Assembly: GCF_016919405.1 (NCBI RefSeq)
Contig: NZ_CP070353.1
Location: 2,976,501 to 3,040,500 of the forward strand
DNA length: 64,000 nucleotides
Origin: Ensifer sp. PDNC004
GTDB taxonomy: Bacteria > Pseudomonadota > Alphaproteobacteria > Rhizobiales > Rhizobiaceae
Direction of reading: 5' to 3'
The notes below the pieces were generated by a model. The model had not been told where the DNA came from. It saw only the letters and a program-made list of their open reading frames with translations, and did no database searches. The position numbers and the translations under genes were made by a program. Positions within the stretch are counted from its first letter, which is position 1. Every line of letters begins with the position of its first letter. Shown here piece after piece: positions 1-10,382 of the stretch.

Positions 1-276
1 CCAGGCAAGGCCCATGCCGCGCTGGGCGGTGTCCATCGCCTCGGCGATCTTGAAGCCCAGGCTCCAGAGGTGATGGCGAAACGCCATGGTCGCGTCCCAG
101 TCGATCGCCGGATTGCCCCAGGGATCGAGGTCGCGAAGCGGATCCGAAACCACATGGGCGGCCGCATAGGCGATGCGGTTGAAGGTCGGCGGCGTGCTGG
201 GCCGTTCGATCGGCGTTCCGGTCAGACGATACTGTTCAAGCGAACCGTCTTGGCACGGCAGCGTCAGGCTTGTCAT
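1..276 (-). CDS. DUF993 family protein, N-terminal part (gene runs off the left edge)
   Basis: The reverse strand gives 92 codons from an ATG at 276, preceded by a strong GGAGGAG ribosome-binding site. The visible N-terminus (MTSLTLPCQDGSLEQYRLTG, later AIDWDATMAFRHHLW) resembles DUF993 proteins. These are predicted dihydrodipicolinate-synthase-like TIM-barrel proteins found in sugar-catabolic clusters with LacI regulators and Gfo/Idh/MocA dehydrogenases. Their reaction is not established as far as I know. The gene is divergent from the LacI-1 operon and has a LacI-1-type palindrome in its promoter region, so it probably belongs to the same regulon. Only the first 92 residues are present, so the family call rests on a short stretch and on context. 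Confidence 0.7.
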   Translation of the reverse strand, partial: MTSLTLPCQDGSLEQYRLTGTPIERPSTPPTFNRIAYAAAHVVSDPLRDLDPWGNPAIDWDATMAFRHHLWSLGFKIAEAMDTAQRGMGLAW

Positions 277-308
277 TGGGGTTGGTCTCCTCCGCGGACG
301 TTTGTCTT

Positions 309-338
309 GGAATACTTTGGATCGTTCCAAATGGCAAG
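309..338 (-). promoter_or_regulatory. Promoter of the DUF993 gene with LacI-1 operator in its spacer
   Basis: A 16-bp palindrome TTTGGATCGTTCCAAA lies at 316-331 with one mismatched pair. It shares its core with the perfect palindromes at 516-533 and 14725-14742. On the minus strand a possible -35 CTTGCC (338-333) and -10 TATTCC (314-309) are separated by 18 bp, and the operator fills that spacer. The promoter hexamers are inferred from the rhizobial sigma-70 consensus. The palindrome is directly visible. Confidence 0.6.
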
Positions 339-507
339 CGACAATGTTTTTCAGGTGAGTGCCTCTCCTCTTGGTGATTGCGAATTTCCGATAATATTAT
401 TGAAATTCAATCGAATATTCTGCCTATAGCGCAAATCTTAACGTCTCTCTGGATGTCTTGTCTCTGCGTCGGGCGCGGCCGGACTCGAAAAAAGTGATCA
501 GCGAACA

Positions 508-536
508 CTTGACGAAATTGGAACGTTCCAATTATG
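508..536 (+). promoter_or_regulatory. LacI-1 promoter with perfect palindromic operator
   Basis: A consensus rhizobial -35 hexamer CTTGAC (508-513) is followed 17 bp later by ATTATG (531-536). The spacer holds a perfect 18-bp palindrome AATTGGAACGTTCCAATT at 516-533. An operator between -35 and -10 is the classical layout for direct repression, so LacI-1 probably represses its own operon. The same palindrome recurs at 14725-14742 and, slightly degenerate, at 316-331. Confidence 0.75.
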
Positions 537-573
537 AAAGAGAAAAGCAGGCAGAAGAATTCGGGAGGATGCT

Positions 574-2612
<2,039 letters not shown>

Positions 2613-2616
2613 ACTG

Positions 2617-4236
2617 ATGTCGATGAGCAAGCATATCTCGCCGGCCGAAGCGGCCGCCCTGATCCCGGATGGTGCCGTCGTTTCCGTCTCCTCGTCCAGC
2701 GGACTCGGTTGCCCCGACCTGATGCTGAAGGCGATCGGCGAGCGGTTCGAGACGACCGGCCATCCGCGCGACCTGACGACACTGCACCCGATTGCCGCCG
2801 GCGACATGAGCGGCATCAAGGGTGTCGACTACATCGCCAAGAAAGGTCTGCTGAAGAAGATCATCGGCGGCTCCTATCCCTCCGGCCCGTCCAGTGCCGA
2901 ACCGCCACTGATCTGGCAGATGATCGGCGCCAACGAAGTGGCCGCCTACAACGTGCCGTCCGGCATTCTCTTCGACATGCACCGCGAAGCGGCAGCCAAG
3001 CGCCCAGGCGTGATGACCAAGGTCGGCCTCGACACCTTCGTCGATCCGTCGCGCGAAGGCTGCGCCATGAACGCTTCGGCGGCCGCCGAGCCGGTCGTGA
3101 AGAAGGTCTCGTTCGAAGGCGAGGACTGGCTCTACTTCAAGGCGATCGCGCCGCAGGTGGCAATCATCCGCGCGACGACGGCCGACGAGCGCGGCAACCT
3201 CACCTATGAGCACGAAGGCGCCTATCTCGGCGGGCTCGACCAGGCGCTCGCCGCCCGCAACAATGGCGGAATCGTCATTGCCCAGGTCAAGCGCATCACC
3301 AAGGAAGGTTCGTTGAAGCCGCATGACGTGCGTGTGCCCGGCGTGCTGGTGGATTACGTCATCGTCGACCCCGACCAGAAACAGACAACCCAGACGCTCT
3401 ACGATCCGGCGATCTCCGGCGAGATCTTCCGGCCGCTCGACAGCTTCCGGGTGCCAGAATTCAATATCCAGAAGGTGATTGCCCGCCGCGTGGCGCAGGA
3501 GCTGCAAGCCGGCAGCGCCGTCAATCTGGGCTTTGGCATTTCGGCCAACGTGCCGCGCATCCTGCTCGAAGAAGGGCTGCATGGTGCCGTCACCTGGGTG
3601 ATCGAGCAGGGTGCCGTCGGCGGCGTGCCGCTTCTCGACTTTGCCTTCGGCTGCGCTTCCAATGCCGATGCCTTCATGCCCTCTCCCTACCAGTTCACCT
3701 ACTTCCAGGGTGCGGGCTTCGATGCCTCGCTGCTTTCCTTCCTTGAGATCGACCGCCATGGCTCGGTCAACGTATCGAAACTCTCCTTCCGCCCGCATGT
3801 GACGGCCGGTGCCGGCGGCTTCGTCGACATCACCGCACGGGCAAAGAAGATCGTCTTTTCCGGCATGTTCAATGCCGGCGCCAAGCTTTCTATCGCCGAC
3901 GGCAGGCTGGTGATCGAGAAGGAAGGCAAGCTGAAGAAGCTGGTCAACGAAGTCGAGCACGTCACCTTCTCCGGCCGTCGCGGTATCGAGCAGGGCCAGG
4001 ACATCACCTATGTGACCGAACGCTGCGTAATGAAGCTGACGCCCGAGGGCGTGATGCTGACCGAGATCGCGCCTGGCGTTGATCTGCAGACGCAAATCCT
4101 CGACCAGTCGGAATTCCCGCTGATCGTTTCCGACAGGCTGAAGACGATGGACGCAGCGCTGTTCCAGGAGGCGTTGATCGGATTGGAGCTGCCGAAAAAG
4201 CCGGCGCGCCGGCTTCAGGGAGGCGGTCGTGGCTGA
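2617..4236 (+). CDS. Acyl-CoA:carboxylate CoA-transferase, fused alpha/beta (YdiF/propionate CoA-transferase type)
   Basis: Starting at ATG 2617, 4 bp after the preceding stop, the protein has 539 residues. This matches the fused two-domain family I CoA-transferases such as YdiF and propionate CoA-transferase. The catalytic glutamate is predicted at Glu330 in the motif VIEQGAVGGVP (E-x-G-x-x-G-G). The N-terminal half carries the glycine-rich CoA-binding region. It would transfer CoA from acetyl-CoA or succinyl-CoA to a carboxylic acid. The next genes encode a crotonase and an aldehyde dehydrogenase, so the acid is probably activated here and then hydrated or cleaved. A longer reading frame opens at 2413 but would bury the start inside the previous gene. 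Confidence 0.87.
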   Translation: MSMSKHISPAEAAALIPDGAVVSVSSSSGLGCPDLMLKAIGERFETTGHPRDLTTLHPIAAGDMSGIKGVDYIAKKGLLKKIIGGSYPSGPSSAEPPLIWQMIGANEVAAYNVPSGILFDMHREAAAKRPGVMTKVGLDTFVDPSREGCAMNASAAAEPVVKKVSFEGEDWLYFKAIAPQVAIIRATTADERGNLTYEHEGAYLGGLDQALAARNNGGIVIAQVKRITKEGSLKPHDVRVPGVLVDYVIVDPDQKQTTQTLYDPAISGEIFRPLDSFRVPEFNIQKVIARRVAQELQAGSAVNLGFGISANVPRILLEEGLHGAVTWVIEQGAVGGVPLLDFAFGCASNADAFMPSPYQFTYFQGAGFDASLLSFLEIDRHGSVNVSKLSFRPHVTAGAGGFVDITARAKKIVFSGMFNAGAKLSIADGRLVIEKEGKLKKLVNEVEHVTFSGRRGIEQGQDITYVTERCVMKLTPEGVMLTEIAPGVDLQTQILDQSEFPLIVSDRLKTMDAALFQEALIGLELPKKPARRLQGGGRG

Positions 4237-5008
4237 AGGTCGTATTCGCATCGAGGTCGATGGGCCGATCGCGACCATGACGGTTGCCCGTCCGGACAAG
4301 CTCAACGCCTTCGACATCGACATGCTGAAGGCGCTGGCATCCGCCTGCGACACGGTCGAAGCTGACCGCAACGTGCGCGTCGTCATCCTCACCGGCGAGG
4401 GCAAGGCGTTTTCGGCCGGTGGCGACATCAAGGCGTGGGGCGGCATGGATGCGCCTGAATTCGGGCATGACTGGGTGCGTTTCGGTCACCGCGTGTTCGA
4501 GCGGCTGGCGACCCTGCGCATGCCTGTCATTGCGGCCCTCAACGGCCACGCGCTCGGCGGCGGGCTGGAGCTTGCGGCGGCCGCCGATATCCGGCTGGCC
4601 GAGGCGCAGATCAAGATCGGCTTGCCGGAGACGAGCCTTGGCATGGTGCCCGGCTGGTCGGGCACGCAGCGTCTCGTCTCACGCTTCGGCGCCCAGATCG
4701 TCAGGCGCATGGTTCTTGGCGGCGAGATGTTCACCGCCGAGGCTGCCCGCACTGAAGGTTTGGTCGACGCCGTCGTCGAGACCGGAACGGTGCTTGCCGC
4801 CGCCCGCGACTACGCAGCGCGTGTCGCCAAACGCGGGCCTGCGGCGCTCGAGATTTCGAAACTGATGCTCGCTTCGGCGAATGGCGAAGACAACGGATCT
4901 GCGGTCGAGGCACTCGGCTCGATCCTCGTCGCCAAGACCGGTGATCTTAAGGAAGGCGTCGCCGCCTTCACCGAGAAGCGTGAAGCTCAATTCAAGGGAG
5001 AATGGTAA
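4229..5008 (+). CDS. Enoyl-CoA hydratase/isomerase family protein (crotonase)
   Basis: This 259-residue crotonase starts at GTG 4229, preceded by GGGAGGCGG and overlapping the CoA-transferase by 8 bp. Both hydratase glutamates are present, in GGGLELAAAADIR and LPETSLGMVPGW. The oxyanion-hole segment AFSAGGDIKAW is also intact, so the protein looks catalytically competent as a hydratase. Crotonases with the same fold also perform retro-aldol cleavage, as in feruloyl-CoA hydratase/lyase. Placement between a CoA-activating enzyme and an aldehyde dehydrogenase makes that reaction possible here, but sequence alone does not separate it from ordinary hydration. Confidence 0.88.
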   Translation: MAEGRIRIEVDGPIATMTVARPDKLNAFDIDMLKALASACDTVEADRNVRVVILTGEGKAFSAGGDIKAWGGMDAPEFGHDWVRFGHRVFERLATLRMPVIAALNGHALGGGLELAAAADIRLAEAQIKIGLPETSLGMVPGWSGTQRLVSRFGAQIVRRMVLGGEMFTAEAARTEGLVDAVVETGTVLAAARDYAARVAKRGPAALEISKLMLASANGEDNGSAVEALGSILVAKTGDLKEGVAAFTEKREAQFKGEW

Positions 5009-6516
5009 TGACCGTGCTCGTGAAGCCCAAGCCGATCGAAGGCCACAAGGTTCGCGCCTTCCAGATGCTGATCGACGGCAAGTGGGTGGATAGCGCCGAA
5101 GGGCGCACGATCGAGCGCGTGGCGCCGGGCCATGGTGTTGTCGTGAGCCGCTATCAGGCGGGCACCAAGGCCGACGCCGAAAAGGCGATTGCCGCTGCCC
5201 GCCGCGCTTTCGACGAAGGCGACTGGCCACGCATGACCGCATCCCAGCGGTCGCTGGTACTGCTGCGTGCCGCCGACGTCATTGCCGAGCGTGCCGACGA
5301 ACTTGCCTATCTCGATGCGATCGAATCCGGCAAGCCGATCAGCCAGGCCAAGGGCGAACTCGGCGGTGCCGCCGATATCTGGCGTTATGCGGCGGCCCTT
5401 GCTCGCGACCTGCATGGCGAGAGCTACAACACACTCGGCGACGGCACGCTTGGCGTCGTCTTGCGCGAGGCGATCGGCGTCGTCTCGATCATCACGCCCT
5501 GGAATTTCCCGTTCCTGATCGTCAGCCAGAAGCTGCCCTTCGCACTTGCCGCGGGCTGCACCACGGTGGTCAAGCCGTCGGAACTGACCTCGGCCTCGAC
5601 GCTGCTGCTCGGCGAGATCCTCGAAGCCGCCGGCGTCCCCGCCGGTGTCGTCAACATCATCACCGGCACGGGGCCGGAGGTCGGCGCGCCGATGACGACG
5701 CATCCTGATGTCGACATGGTGTCCTTCACCGGCTCGACCGGTGTTGGCCGCCTGACCATGGCCAATGCTGCACAGACGCTGAAGAAGGTCTCGCTGGAAC
5801 TCGGCGGCAAGAACCCGCAGATCGTCTTCCCGGACGCCAATCTCGATGAGTTCATCGATGCCGCAGTGTTCGGCGCCTACTTCAATGCCGGCGAATGCTG
5901 CAATGCCGGCTCGCGGCTGATCCTGCATCGCGATATCGCCGACGAGGTGACGCGCCGCATTGCCGAGCTCTCGGCCAAGGTCAAGGTCGGCGATCCGCTT
6001 GATCCGGAAACCCAGGTGGGCGCGATCATCACGCCCCAGCATCTGGAGAAGATTGCCAGCTATGTTTCTGCCGCGTCCAAGGACGGCGCCGCGGTCGCTC
6101 ATGGCGGCACGGCGCTCGATCTCGGCATGGGCCAGTTCATGGCGCCGACGATCCTTTCTTCCGTGCGGCCGGACATGGCAGTGGCGCGGGAAGAAGTGTT
6201 CGGGCCGGTTCTTTCCGTTTTGACCTTCGAGACGACCGAGGAGGCGATCCGCATCGCCAATGCGATCGACTACGGCCTTTCGGCCGGCGTCTGGAGCCGG
6301 GACTTCGACACCTGCCTGACGATCGGCCGCCGCGTGCGTGCTGGCACCATCTGGATGAACACCTTCATGGACGGTGCGTCGGAACTGCCCTTTGGCGGCT
6401 ACCGCCAGTCCGGCCTCGGCCGTGAACTCGGCCGGCATTCGGTCGAGGACTACACCGAGACGAAGACGCTCAACATGCATATGGGGCCGCGCACCGGCTG
6501 GTGGATGCCGCGCTAA
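5008..6516 (+). CDS. Aldehyde dehydrogenase family protein
   Basis: This is an NAD(P)-dependent aldehyde dehydrogenase of 502 residues. The catalytic Cys is predicted at residue 298 (second Cys of GECCNAG) and the general-base Glu at 264 (LELGGK). Their 34-residue spacing is normal, and the PWNFPF cofactor motif is present. Two ATGs are possible. The GGGAG site at 4996-5000 sits only 1 nt before ATG 5002 but 7 nt before ATG 5008, and the latter overlaps the upstream stop as TAATG, so 5008 is preferred. It ends the LacI-1 operon and probably oxidises an aldehyde released by the upstream enzymes. The substrate is unknown. Confidence 0.9.
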   Translation: MTVLVKPKPIEGHKVRAFQMLIDGKWVDSAEGRTIERVAPGHGVVVSRYQAGTKADAEKAIAAARRAFDEGDWPRMTASQRSLVLLRAADVIAERADELAYLDAIESGKPISQAKGELGGAADIWRYAAALARDLHGESYNTLGDGTLGVVLREAIGVVSIITPWNFPFLIVSQKLPFALAAGCTTVVKPSELTSASTLLLGEILEAAGVPAGVVNIITGTGPEVGAPMTTHPDVDMVSFTGSTGVGRLTMANAAQTLKKVSLELGGKNPQIVFPDANLDEFIDAAVFGAYFNAGECCNAGSRLILHRDIADEVTRRIAELSAKVKVGDPLDPETQVGAIITPQHLEKIASYVSAASKDGAAVAHGGTALDLGMGQFMAPTILSSVRPDMAVAREEVFGPVLSVLTFETTEEAIRIANAIDYGLSAGVWSRDFDTCLTIGRRVRAGTIWMNTFMDGASELPFGGYRQSGLGRELGRHSVEDYTETKTLNMHMGPRTGWWMPR

Positions 6517-6525
6517 GGCTGAAAC

Positions 6526-6597
6526 AAGGGAGGAGAGGACATGCGGACGACGGGGGGAACAATGGGGCAGGAGGCAGCGTCACGCGACGCCGTCCTG
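6526..6597 (+). other. Orphan Shine-Dalgarno and start codon, then a hairpin
   Basis: After the aldehyde dehydrogenase stop there is an excellent ribosome-binding site, AAGGGAGGAGAGG at 6526-6538, followed by ATG at 6541. The frame that follows soon runs antisense into the LacI-2 gene, so I do not accept it as a gene. A hairpin follows: GCGTC/GACGC at 6577-6590 inside CAGGA/TCCTG at 6569-6597. It looks like the start of a gene whose body has been replaced. Confidence 0.35.
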
Positions 6598-6615
6598 CGC
6601 GCCGTGTTCGCCCGC

Positions 6616-7680
6616 TCAGCCGGCCGTGCCGAAGCTCGATGGGATCTGCGGACAGAGCAGCAGCTGCAGCTTGCTGATGTCGCTCTCGCCGCCGATCTTC
6701 TGCAGAAGCACCCGGCCCATGTCCTCGCCGGTCGCCGTCAGGTCCTCGTAGATCGTTTCGACCTGCGGCTGGATGGCACTCAGCAGATGCGAGGTCTGCT
6801 TGGCGACGATGTCGTATTCGCGGCCGAGCGTCAGGCCGCAATCGCTCATGCCGGTGATGGTCGCCAGCGCACAGACCTCGCCGCCGCACATGAAACTATC
6901 CGGCGGATCGGGCTCGGCATAGCGCTGGCGCACACGGTCGCGGATCGCGCCGGCGGGGCTGTCGAGGTCGATGCCGGAGAGGATTTCGTAGGCGCAGCCG
7001 GCCTCGCGCACGGCGGTCATGAAGCCGTGCTGCAGATGGCCGGCAAACGTGAAGTCCGCCGGCCCGCTGATCAGCGCGGGCTTGCGCCTGCCCTTGGCGA
7101 TCAGGCGCTTCGTCGCCTGGTAGGAGAAGGTGAAGTTGTCGTAGTCGACATAGGGATGTGGGGTGGAAAGCTCCGTACGCCCATGGGTGACGAAGGGAAA
7201 GCCGAGATCGGACAGCAATCGGACGCGGGGATCGAGCGGTTCCGTGCGCGAGAAGATCAGGCCATCGGCCATCGCGTTGCGGGTGATGTAGTTGACCGCT
7301 TCGACATTGGTCGAGTTCAGGAAATTCGGCATGACGATCAGGTGGTAGGCGGTGCCCTGCAGCGCCTTGGCGATGCCGCTCATGATCGAGGTGCCGTAGC
7401 CGAGAATTTCTTCGTGCGGATCGAGCAGCACGCCGATGACATTGGTGCGGCCGGTCTTCAGGCGCTGGGCGGCCCGGTCGGGCGAATAGCCGATCTCGTC
7501 GGCGACCTCGCGCACCCGCTTTCGGGTCTCGATGGAGATCTGCGGCGCATCGGAGAGCGCGCGCGAGACGGTGGTGACCGCAAGGCCGGTGATTTCCGCG
7601 ATCGTGCGAAGGGTCGGCTTGCCGCGCTTGGCGGTGGCGCCGCTGTCTTCGTGGTGGGCGGGCTTGGAGGGATCGGCCAA
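6616..7680 (-). CDS. LacI-family transcriptional regulator (LacI-2)
   Basis: This 354-residue LacI protein has a short Ala/Lys-rich leader and then the DNA-binding domain TLRTIAEITGLAVTTVSRAL at about residues 23-42. The hinge GYSPDRAAQRLKTGRT and an effector-binding domain follow. It is transcribed away from a sugar ABC transporter operon. Both directions from the shared 302-bp intergenic region carry the element AACGTTTTAAAT (7755-7766 and 7891-7902). It is therefore the likely repressor of the transporter operon and of itself. Its recognition sequence differs from that of LacI-1, so the two regulators should not cross-talk. Confidence 0.9.
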   Translation of the reverse strand: MADPSKPAHHEDSGATAKRGKPTLRTIAEITGLAVTTVSRALSDAPQISIETRKRVREVADEIGYSPDRAAQRLKTGRTNVIGVLLDPHEEILGYGTSIMSGIAKALQGTAYHLIVMPNFLNSTNVEAVNYITRNAMADGLIFSRTEPLDPRVRLLSDLGFPFVTHGRTELSTPHPYVDYDNFTFSYQATKRLIAKGRRKPALISGPADFTFAGHLQHGFMTAVREAGCAYEILSGIDLDSPAGAIRDRVRQRYAEPDPPDSFMCGGEVCALATITGMSDCGLTLGREYDIVAKQTSHLLSAIQPQVETIYEDLTATGEDMGRVLLQKIGGESDISKLQLLLCPQIPSSFGTAG

Positions 7681-7752
7681 TGCTAGTCATCCTGAGAGCG
7701 GGCAAGAGCGGGTTTTGTAACGTGGCGCGAACGCTTAGGCAATCGAATCATG

Positions 7753-7766
7753 AAAACGTTTTAAAT
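7753..7766 (-). promoter_or_regulatory. LacI-2 operator upstream of its own gene
   Basis: AAAACGTTTT is a 10-bp palindrome at 7753-7762. The 12-bp element AACGTTTTAAAT at 7755-7766 is repeated exactly at 7891-7902. It lies about 75 bp upstream of the LacI-2 start codon. Confidence 0.5.
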
Positions 7767-7871
7767 CTCGCATCGCGGCATGGATTGCTGCGCTGCAATA
7801 GCTAATGTGAGCTATATAATTCAGTAAATTCAAACGGTTCCGAAGGTGCTAAAGTACAAAATGGCGGAATG

Positions 7872-7902
7872 CTTGACTTGCTGAATTTATAACGTTTTAA
7901 AT
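7872..7902 (+). promoter_or_regulatory. Promoter/operator of the sugar ABC transporter operon
   Basis: A consensus -35 CTTGAC at 7872-7877 is followed after 17 bp by TTTTAA (7895-7900). The near-perfect palindrome ATTTATAACGTTTTAAAT (7885-7902, 8 of 9 pairs) overlaps the spacer and -10. It shares AACGTTTTAAAT with the copy at 7755-7766. The arrangement predicts repression by LacI-2. Confidence 0.65.
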
Positions 7903-7982
7903 GGCCAGCCGCTGGCTTAAGCGGCGCGAATTCCGGGGTGGAGGAGGTTCCGCCTCGTTAACTTGCAAACGGGAGGAAAACG

Positions 7983-9227
7983 ATGCGCAAGTTGATGACG
8001 ACGACGGCCGTTGTGGCGCTGATGATGGCGGCCACCGCCGCGCGCGCAGCCGAAAATGTGGAAGTTCTGCACTGGTGGACATCCGGTGGCGAAGCCGCCG
8101 CACTCGACGTTCTGAAGAAGGATCTGGAAAGCAAGGGCATCACCTGGACCGACATGCCGGTCGCCGGCGGTGGCGGTACGGAAGCCATGACGGTGCTGCG
8201 CGCGCGCGTCACCGCAGGCAACGCTCCGACCGCCGTGCAGATGCTCGGCTTCGACATTCTCGACTGGGCCAAGGAAGGCGCACTCGGCAACCTCGACGAG
8301 ACCGCTTCCAAGGAAGGGTGGGACAAGGTGATCCCGACCGCCCTGCAGCAGTTCTCGAAGTATGACGGCCACTGGATCGCAGCACCGGTCAACGTGCATT
8401 CGACCAACTGGGTCTGGATCAACAAGGCTGCCCTCGACAAGGCAGGCGGCAAGGAACCGACCAACTGGGACGAACTGGTTGCCCTACTCGACAACTTCAA
8501 GGCTCAGGGCATCACGCCGATCGCCCATGGTGGTCAGCCGTGGCAGGATTCGACGATCTTCGACGCCGTCGTGCTTTCACTGGGCACCGACTTCTACAAG
8601 CAGGCTTTCATCGACCTCGACCCGGCAGCGCTCGGCGGCGACAAGATGAAGGAAGCCTTCGACCGCATGACGAAGCTGCGCTCCTATGTCGACGACAACT
8701 TCTCGGGCCGTGACTGGAACCTCGCTTCCGCCATGGTCATCGAGAACAAGGCCGGCCTGCAGTTCATGGGCGACTGGGCCAAGGGCGAGTTCCTGAAGGC
8801 GAAGAAGGTGCCGGGCACCGATTTCGTCTGCATGCGCTTCCCGGGCACGCAAGGCTCCGTGACCTTCAACTCCGACCAGTTCGCGATGTTCAAGGTTGCC
8901 GACGACAAGGTTCCGGCCCAGCTCGCCATGGCTTCGGCGATCGAAAGCCCGACCTTCCAGTCGGCCTTTAACGTCGTCAAGGGCTCGGTCCCGGCCCGCA
9001 CCGACGTTCCGGATACGGACTTCGACGCCTGCGGCAAGAAGGGCATCAAGGATCTGGCGGAAGCCAACACCAACGGCAAGCTCTTCGGCTCCATGGCCCA
9101 TGGCCATGCCAATCCGGCTGCCGTCAAGAACGCGATCTACGACGTCGTGACGCGTGAGTTCAACGGCGAACTGACGTCCGAAGAGGCCGTCAAGGAACTG
9201 GTCTCGGCCGTCGAGGCCGCGAAGTAA
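7983..9227 (+). CDS. Sugar ABC transporter substrate-binding protein (CUT1, glucose/mannose type)
   Basis: This 414-residue periplasmic binding protein has a clear Sec signal peptide, cleaved after the ARA at about residue 23. The mature start ([19 protein letters not shown]) and the [12 protein letters not shown] segment are characteristic of the GtsA-like glucose/mannose-binding group. GGGAGGAAAACG precedes the ATG. It is the first gene of the LacI-2-controlled operon, followed after a 276-bp gap by two permeases and an ATPase. Ligand identity is inferred only from family resemblance and may differ, given the two GMC oxidoreductases nearby. Confidence 0.88.
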   Translation: MRKLMTTTAVVALMMAATAARAAENVEVLHWWTSGGEAAALDVLKKDLESKGITWTDMPVAGGGGTEAMTVLRARVTAGNAPTAVQMLGFDILDWAKEGALGNLDETASKEGWDKVIPTALQQFSKYDGHWIAAPVNVHSTNWVWINKAALDKAGGKEPTNWDELVALLDNFKAQGITPIAHGGQPWQDSTIFDAVVLSLGTDFYKQAFIDLDPAALGGDKMKEAFDRMTKLRSYVDDNFSGRDWNLASAMVIENKAGLQFMGDWAKGEFLKAKKVPGTDFVCMRFPGTQGSVTFNSDQFAMFKVADDKVPAQLAMASAIESPTFQSAFNVVKGSVPARTDVPDTDFDACGKKGIKDLAEANTNGKLFGSMAHGHANPAAVKNAIYDVVTREFNGELTSEEAVKELVSAVEAAK

Positions 9228-9249
9228 CGGGCTCGCTCCGGGGCGCGTA

Positions 9250-9297
9250 CTGCATAATTCCTTAGATCCGCATGGATTAAAGGACAAAATTATGCAG
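9250..9297. repeat. Palindromic intergenic repeat, first hairpin (RIME-like mosaic)
   Basis: Perfect 10-bp arms CTGCATAATT (9250-9259) and AATTATGCAG (9288-9297) enclose inner arms CCTTAGATCC and GGATTAAAGG with two mismatches. This form, together with the hairpin that follows, is familiar from the palindromic mosaic elements scattered through rhizobial intergenic regions. The family name is from memory. Confidence 0.7.
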
Positions 9298-9310
9298 CAA
9301 CTTAGGTGTT

Positions 9311-9350
9311 GCAGCGACCTTAGCATGTCTTGCGAGACACGCGGCGCTGC
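9311..9350. repeat. Palindromic intergenic repeat, second hairpin
   Basis: Outer arms GCAGCG (9311-9316) and CGCTGC (9345-9350) enclose an inner stem GCATGTCT (9323-9330) and AGACACGC (9335-9342) with loop TGCG. It lies 13 bp after the first hairpin, so the two form one mosaic element between the binding-protein gene and the permeases. It may stabilise the upstream mRNA or attenuate downstream expression. Confidence 0.65.
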
Positions 9351-9503
9351 TAGGCGCCCCGGGCACCCCATTCCGACATGCAAGCGCCGTCGAACCACCG
9401 TGGCCAATAGGACGCGGGGAGGGGCGCTTTGATACCCAGAACCTCGCGCGGATGCCGATATCAGGGTTGTGCCCGACGGCCGCGCCAGAAGTGGTGAACG
9501 TTC

Positions 9504-10382
9504 ATGGATAGCCGCAGTCGCCTGCAGGACCTGATACCGAAGCTGGTGCTTGCCCCGAGCTTCCTCATCGTCCTGATCTTTGTCTATGGTTTCATTGCCT
9601 ATACCGGCTTTCTGTCGATGACGGACAGCAAGATGCTGCCGTCCTACAATTTCGTCGGTTTAAGCAACTATACGAAGCTGTGGGCGCTGCCACATTGGTG
9701 GCGGGCGGTGAGCAACCTGGCGATCTTCGCCGCGCTCTATATCGCCATCTGCTCGGTGCTTGGCCTCGGGCTGGCGATCCTGCTCGACCAGAAGATCCGC
9801 GCTGAAGGCTTCCTGCGGCCGATCTATCTCTATCCGATGGCGCTTTCCTTCATCGTGACCGGCACGGCCTGGAAATGGTTCCTCGATCCGGGCATCGGGC
9901 TTGAGAACACCATGCACCTCTGGGGCTGGGAGAGCTTCTCGTTCAACTGGATCAAGGATCGCAACTACGCGATCTATTGCGTCGTCATCGCCGCCGTCTG
10001 GCAGTCGACCGGCTTCATCATGGCGATGTTCCTGGCGGGCCTTCGCGGCGTCGACAACGAGATCATCAAGGCCGCCCAGATCGACGGCGCCAAGACCTCG
10101 ACGATCTATCGCCGGATCATCATTCCCTTGATGCGGCCGGTGTTCCTCTCCGCCTTCGTCGTGCTCGCGCATCTGGCGATCAAGGCCTACGACCTGATCA
10201 TCGCGCTCACCGGCGGTGGGCCGGGGCAGGCGACCGAGCTGCCCGCGACCTTCATGTATTCCTACACCTTCACCCGCAACCAGATGGGCATCGGCGCGTC
10301 CTCGGCGATCATCATGCTGGTGATGATCTTCTCGATCATCGTTCCTTATCTCTATTCGGAAATCCGGGGAGCAAGACGCTGA
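9504..10382 (+). CDS. Sugar ABC transporter permease, MalF/UgpA type
   Basis: This 292-residue inner-membrane protein has six hydrophobic segments, the first at about residues 14-34 (VLAPSFLIVLIFVYGFIAY). It carries the permease EAA loop AAQIDGAKTSTIYRRIIIPLMRP that contacts the ATPase. Its length and topology fit the MalF-like half of a CUT1 sugar importer. The ATG at 9504 has only a weak ribosome-binding site. Its last codons overlap the second permease (TGATG), so the pair is translationally coupled. Confidence 0.92.
   Translation: MDSRSRLQDLIPKLVLAPSFLIVLIFVYGFIAYTGFLSMTDSKMLPSYNFVGLSNYTKLWALPHWWRAVSNLAIFAALYIAICSVLGLGLAILLDQKIRAEGFLRPIYLYPMALSFIVTGTAWKWFLDPGIGLENTMHLWGWESFSFNWIKDRNYAIYCVVIAAVWQSTGFIMAMFLAGLRGVDNEIIKAAQIDGAKTSTIYRRIIIPLMRPVFLSAFVVLAHLAIKAYDLIIALTGGGPGQATELPATFMYSYTFTRNQMGIGASSAIIMLVMIFSIIVPYLYSEIRGARR

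Noticed and set aside
6541..7686. 381-codon plus-strand frame across LacI-2
   Set aside because: The LacI-2 gene on the other strand has intact domains. Only the first bases with a good ribosome-binding site are notable and are reported as a possible scar.
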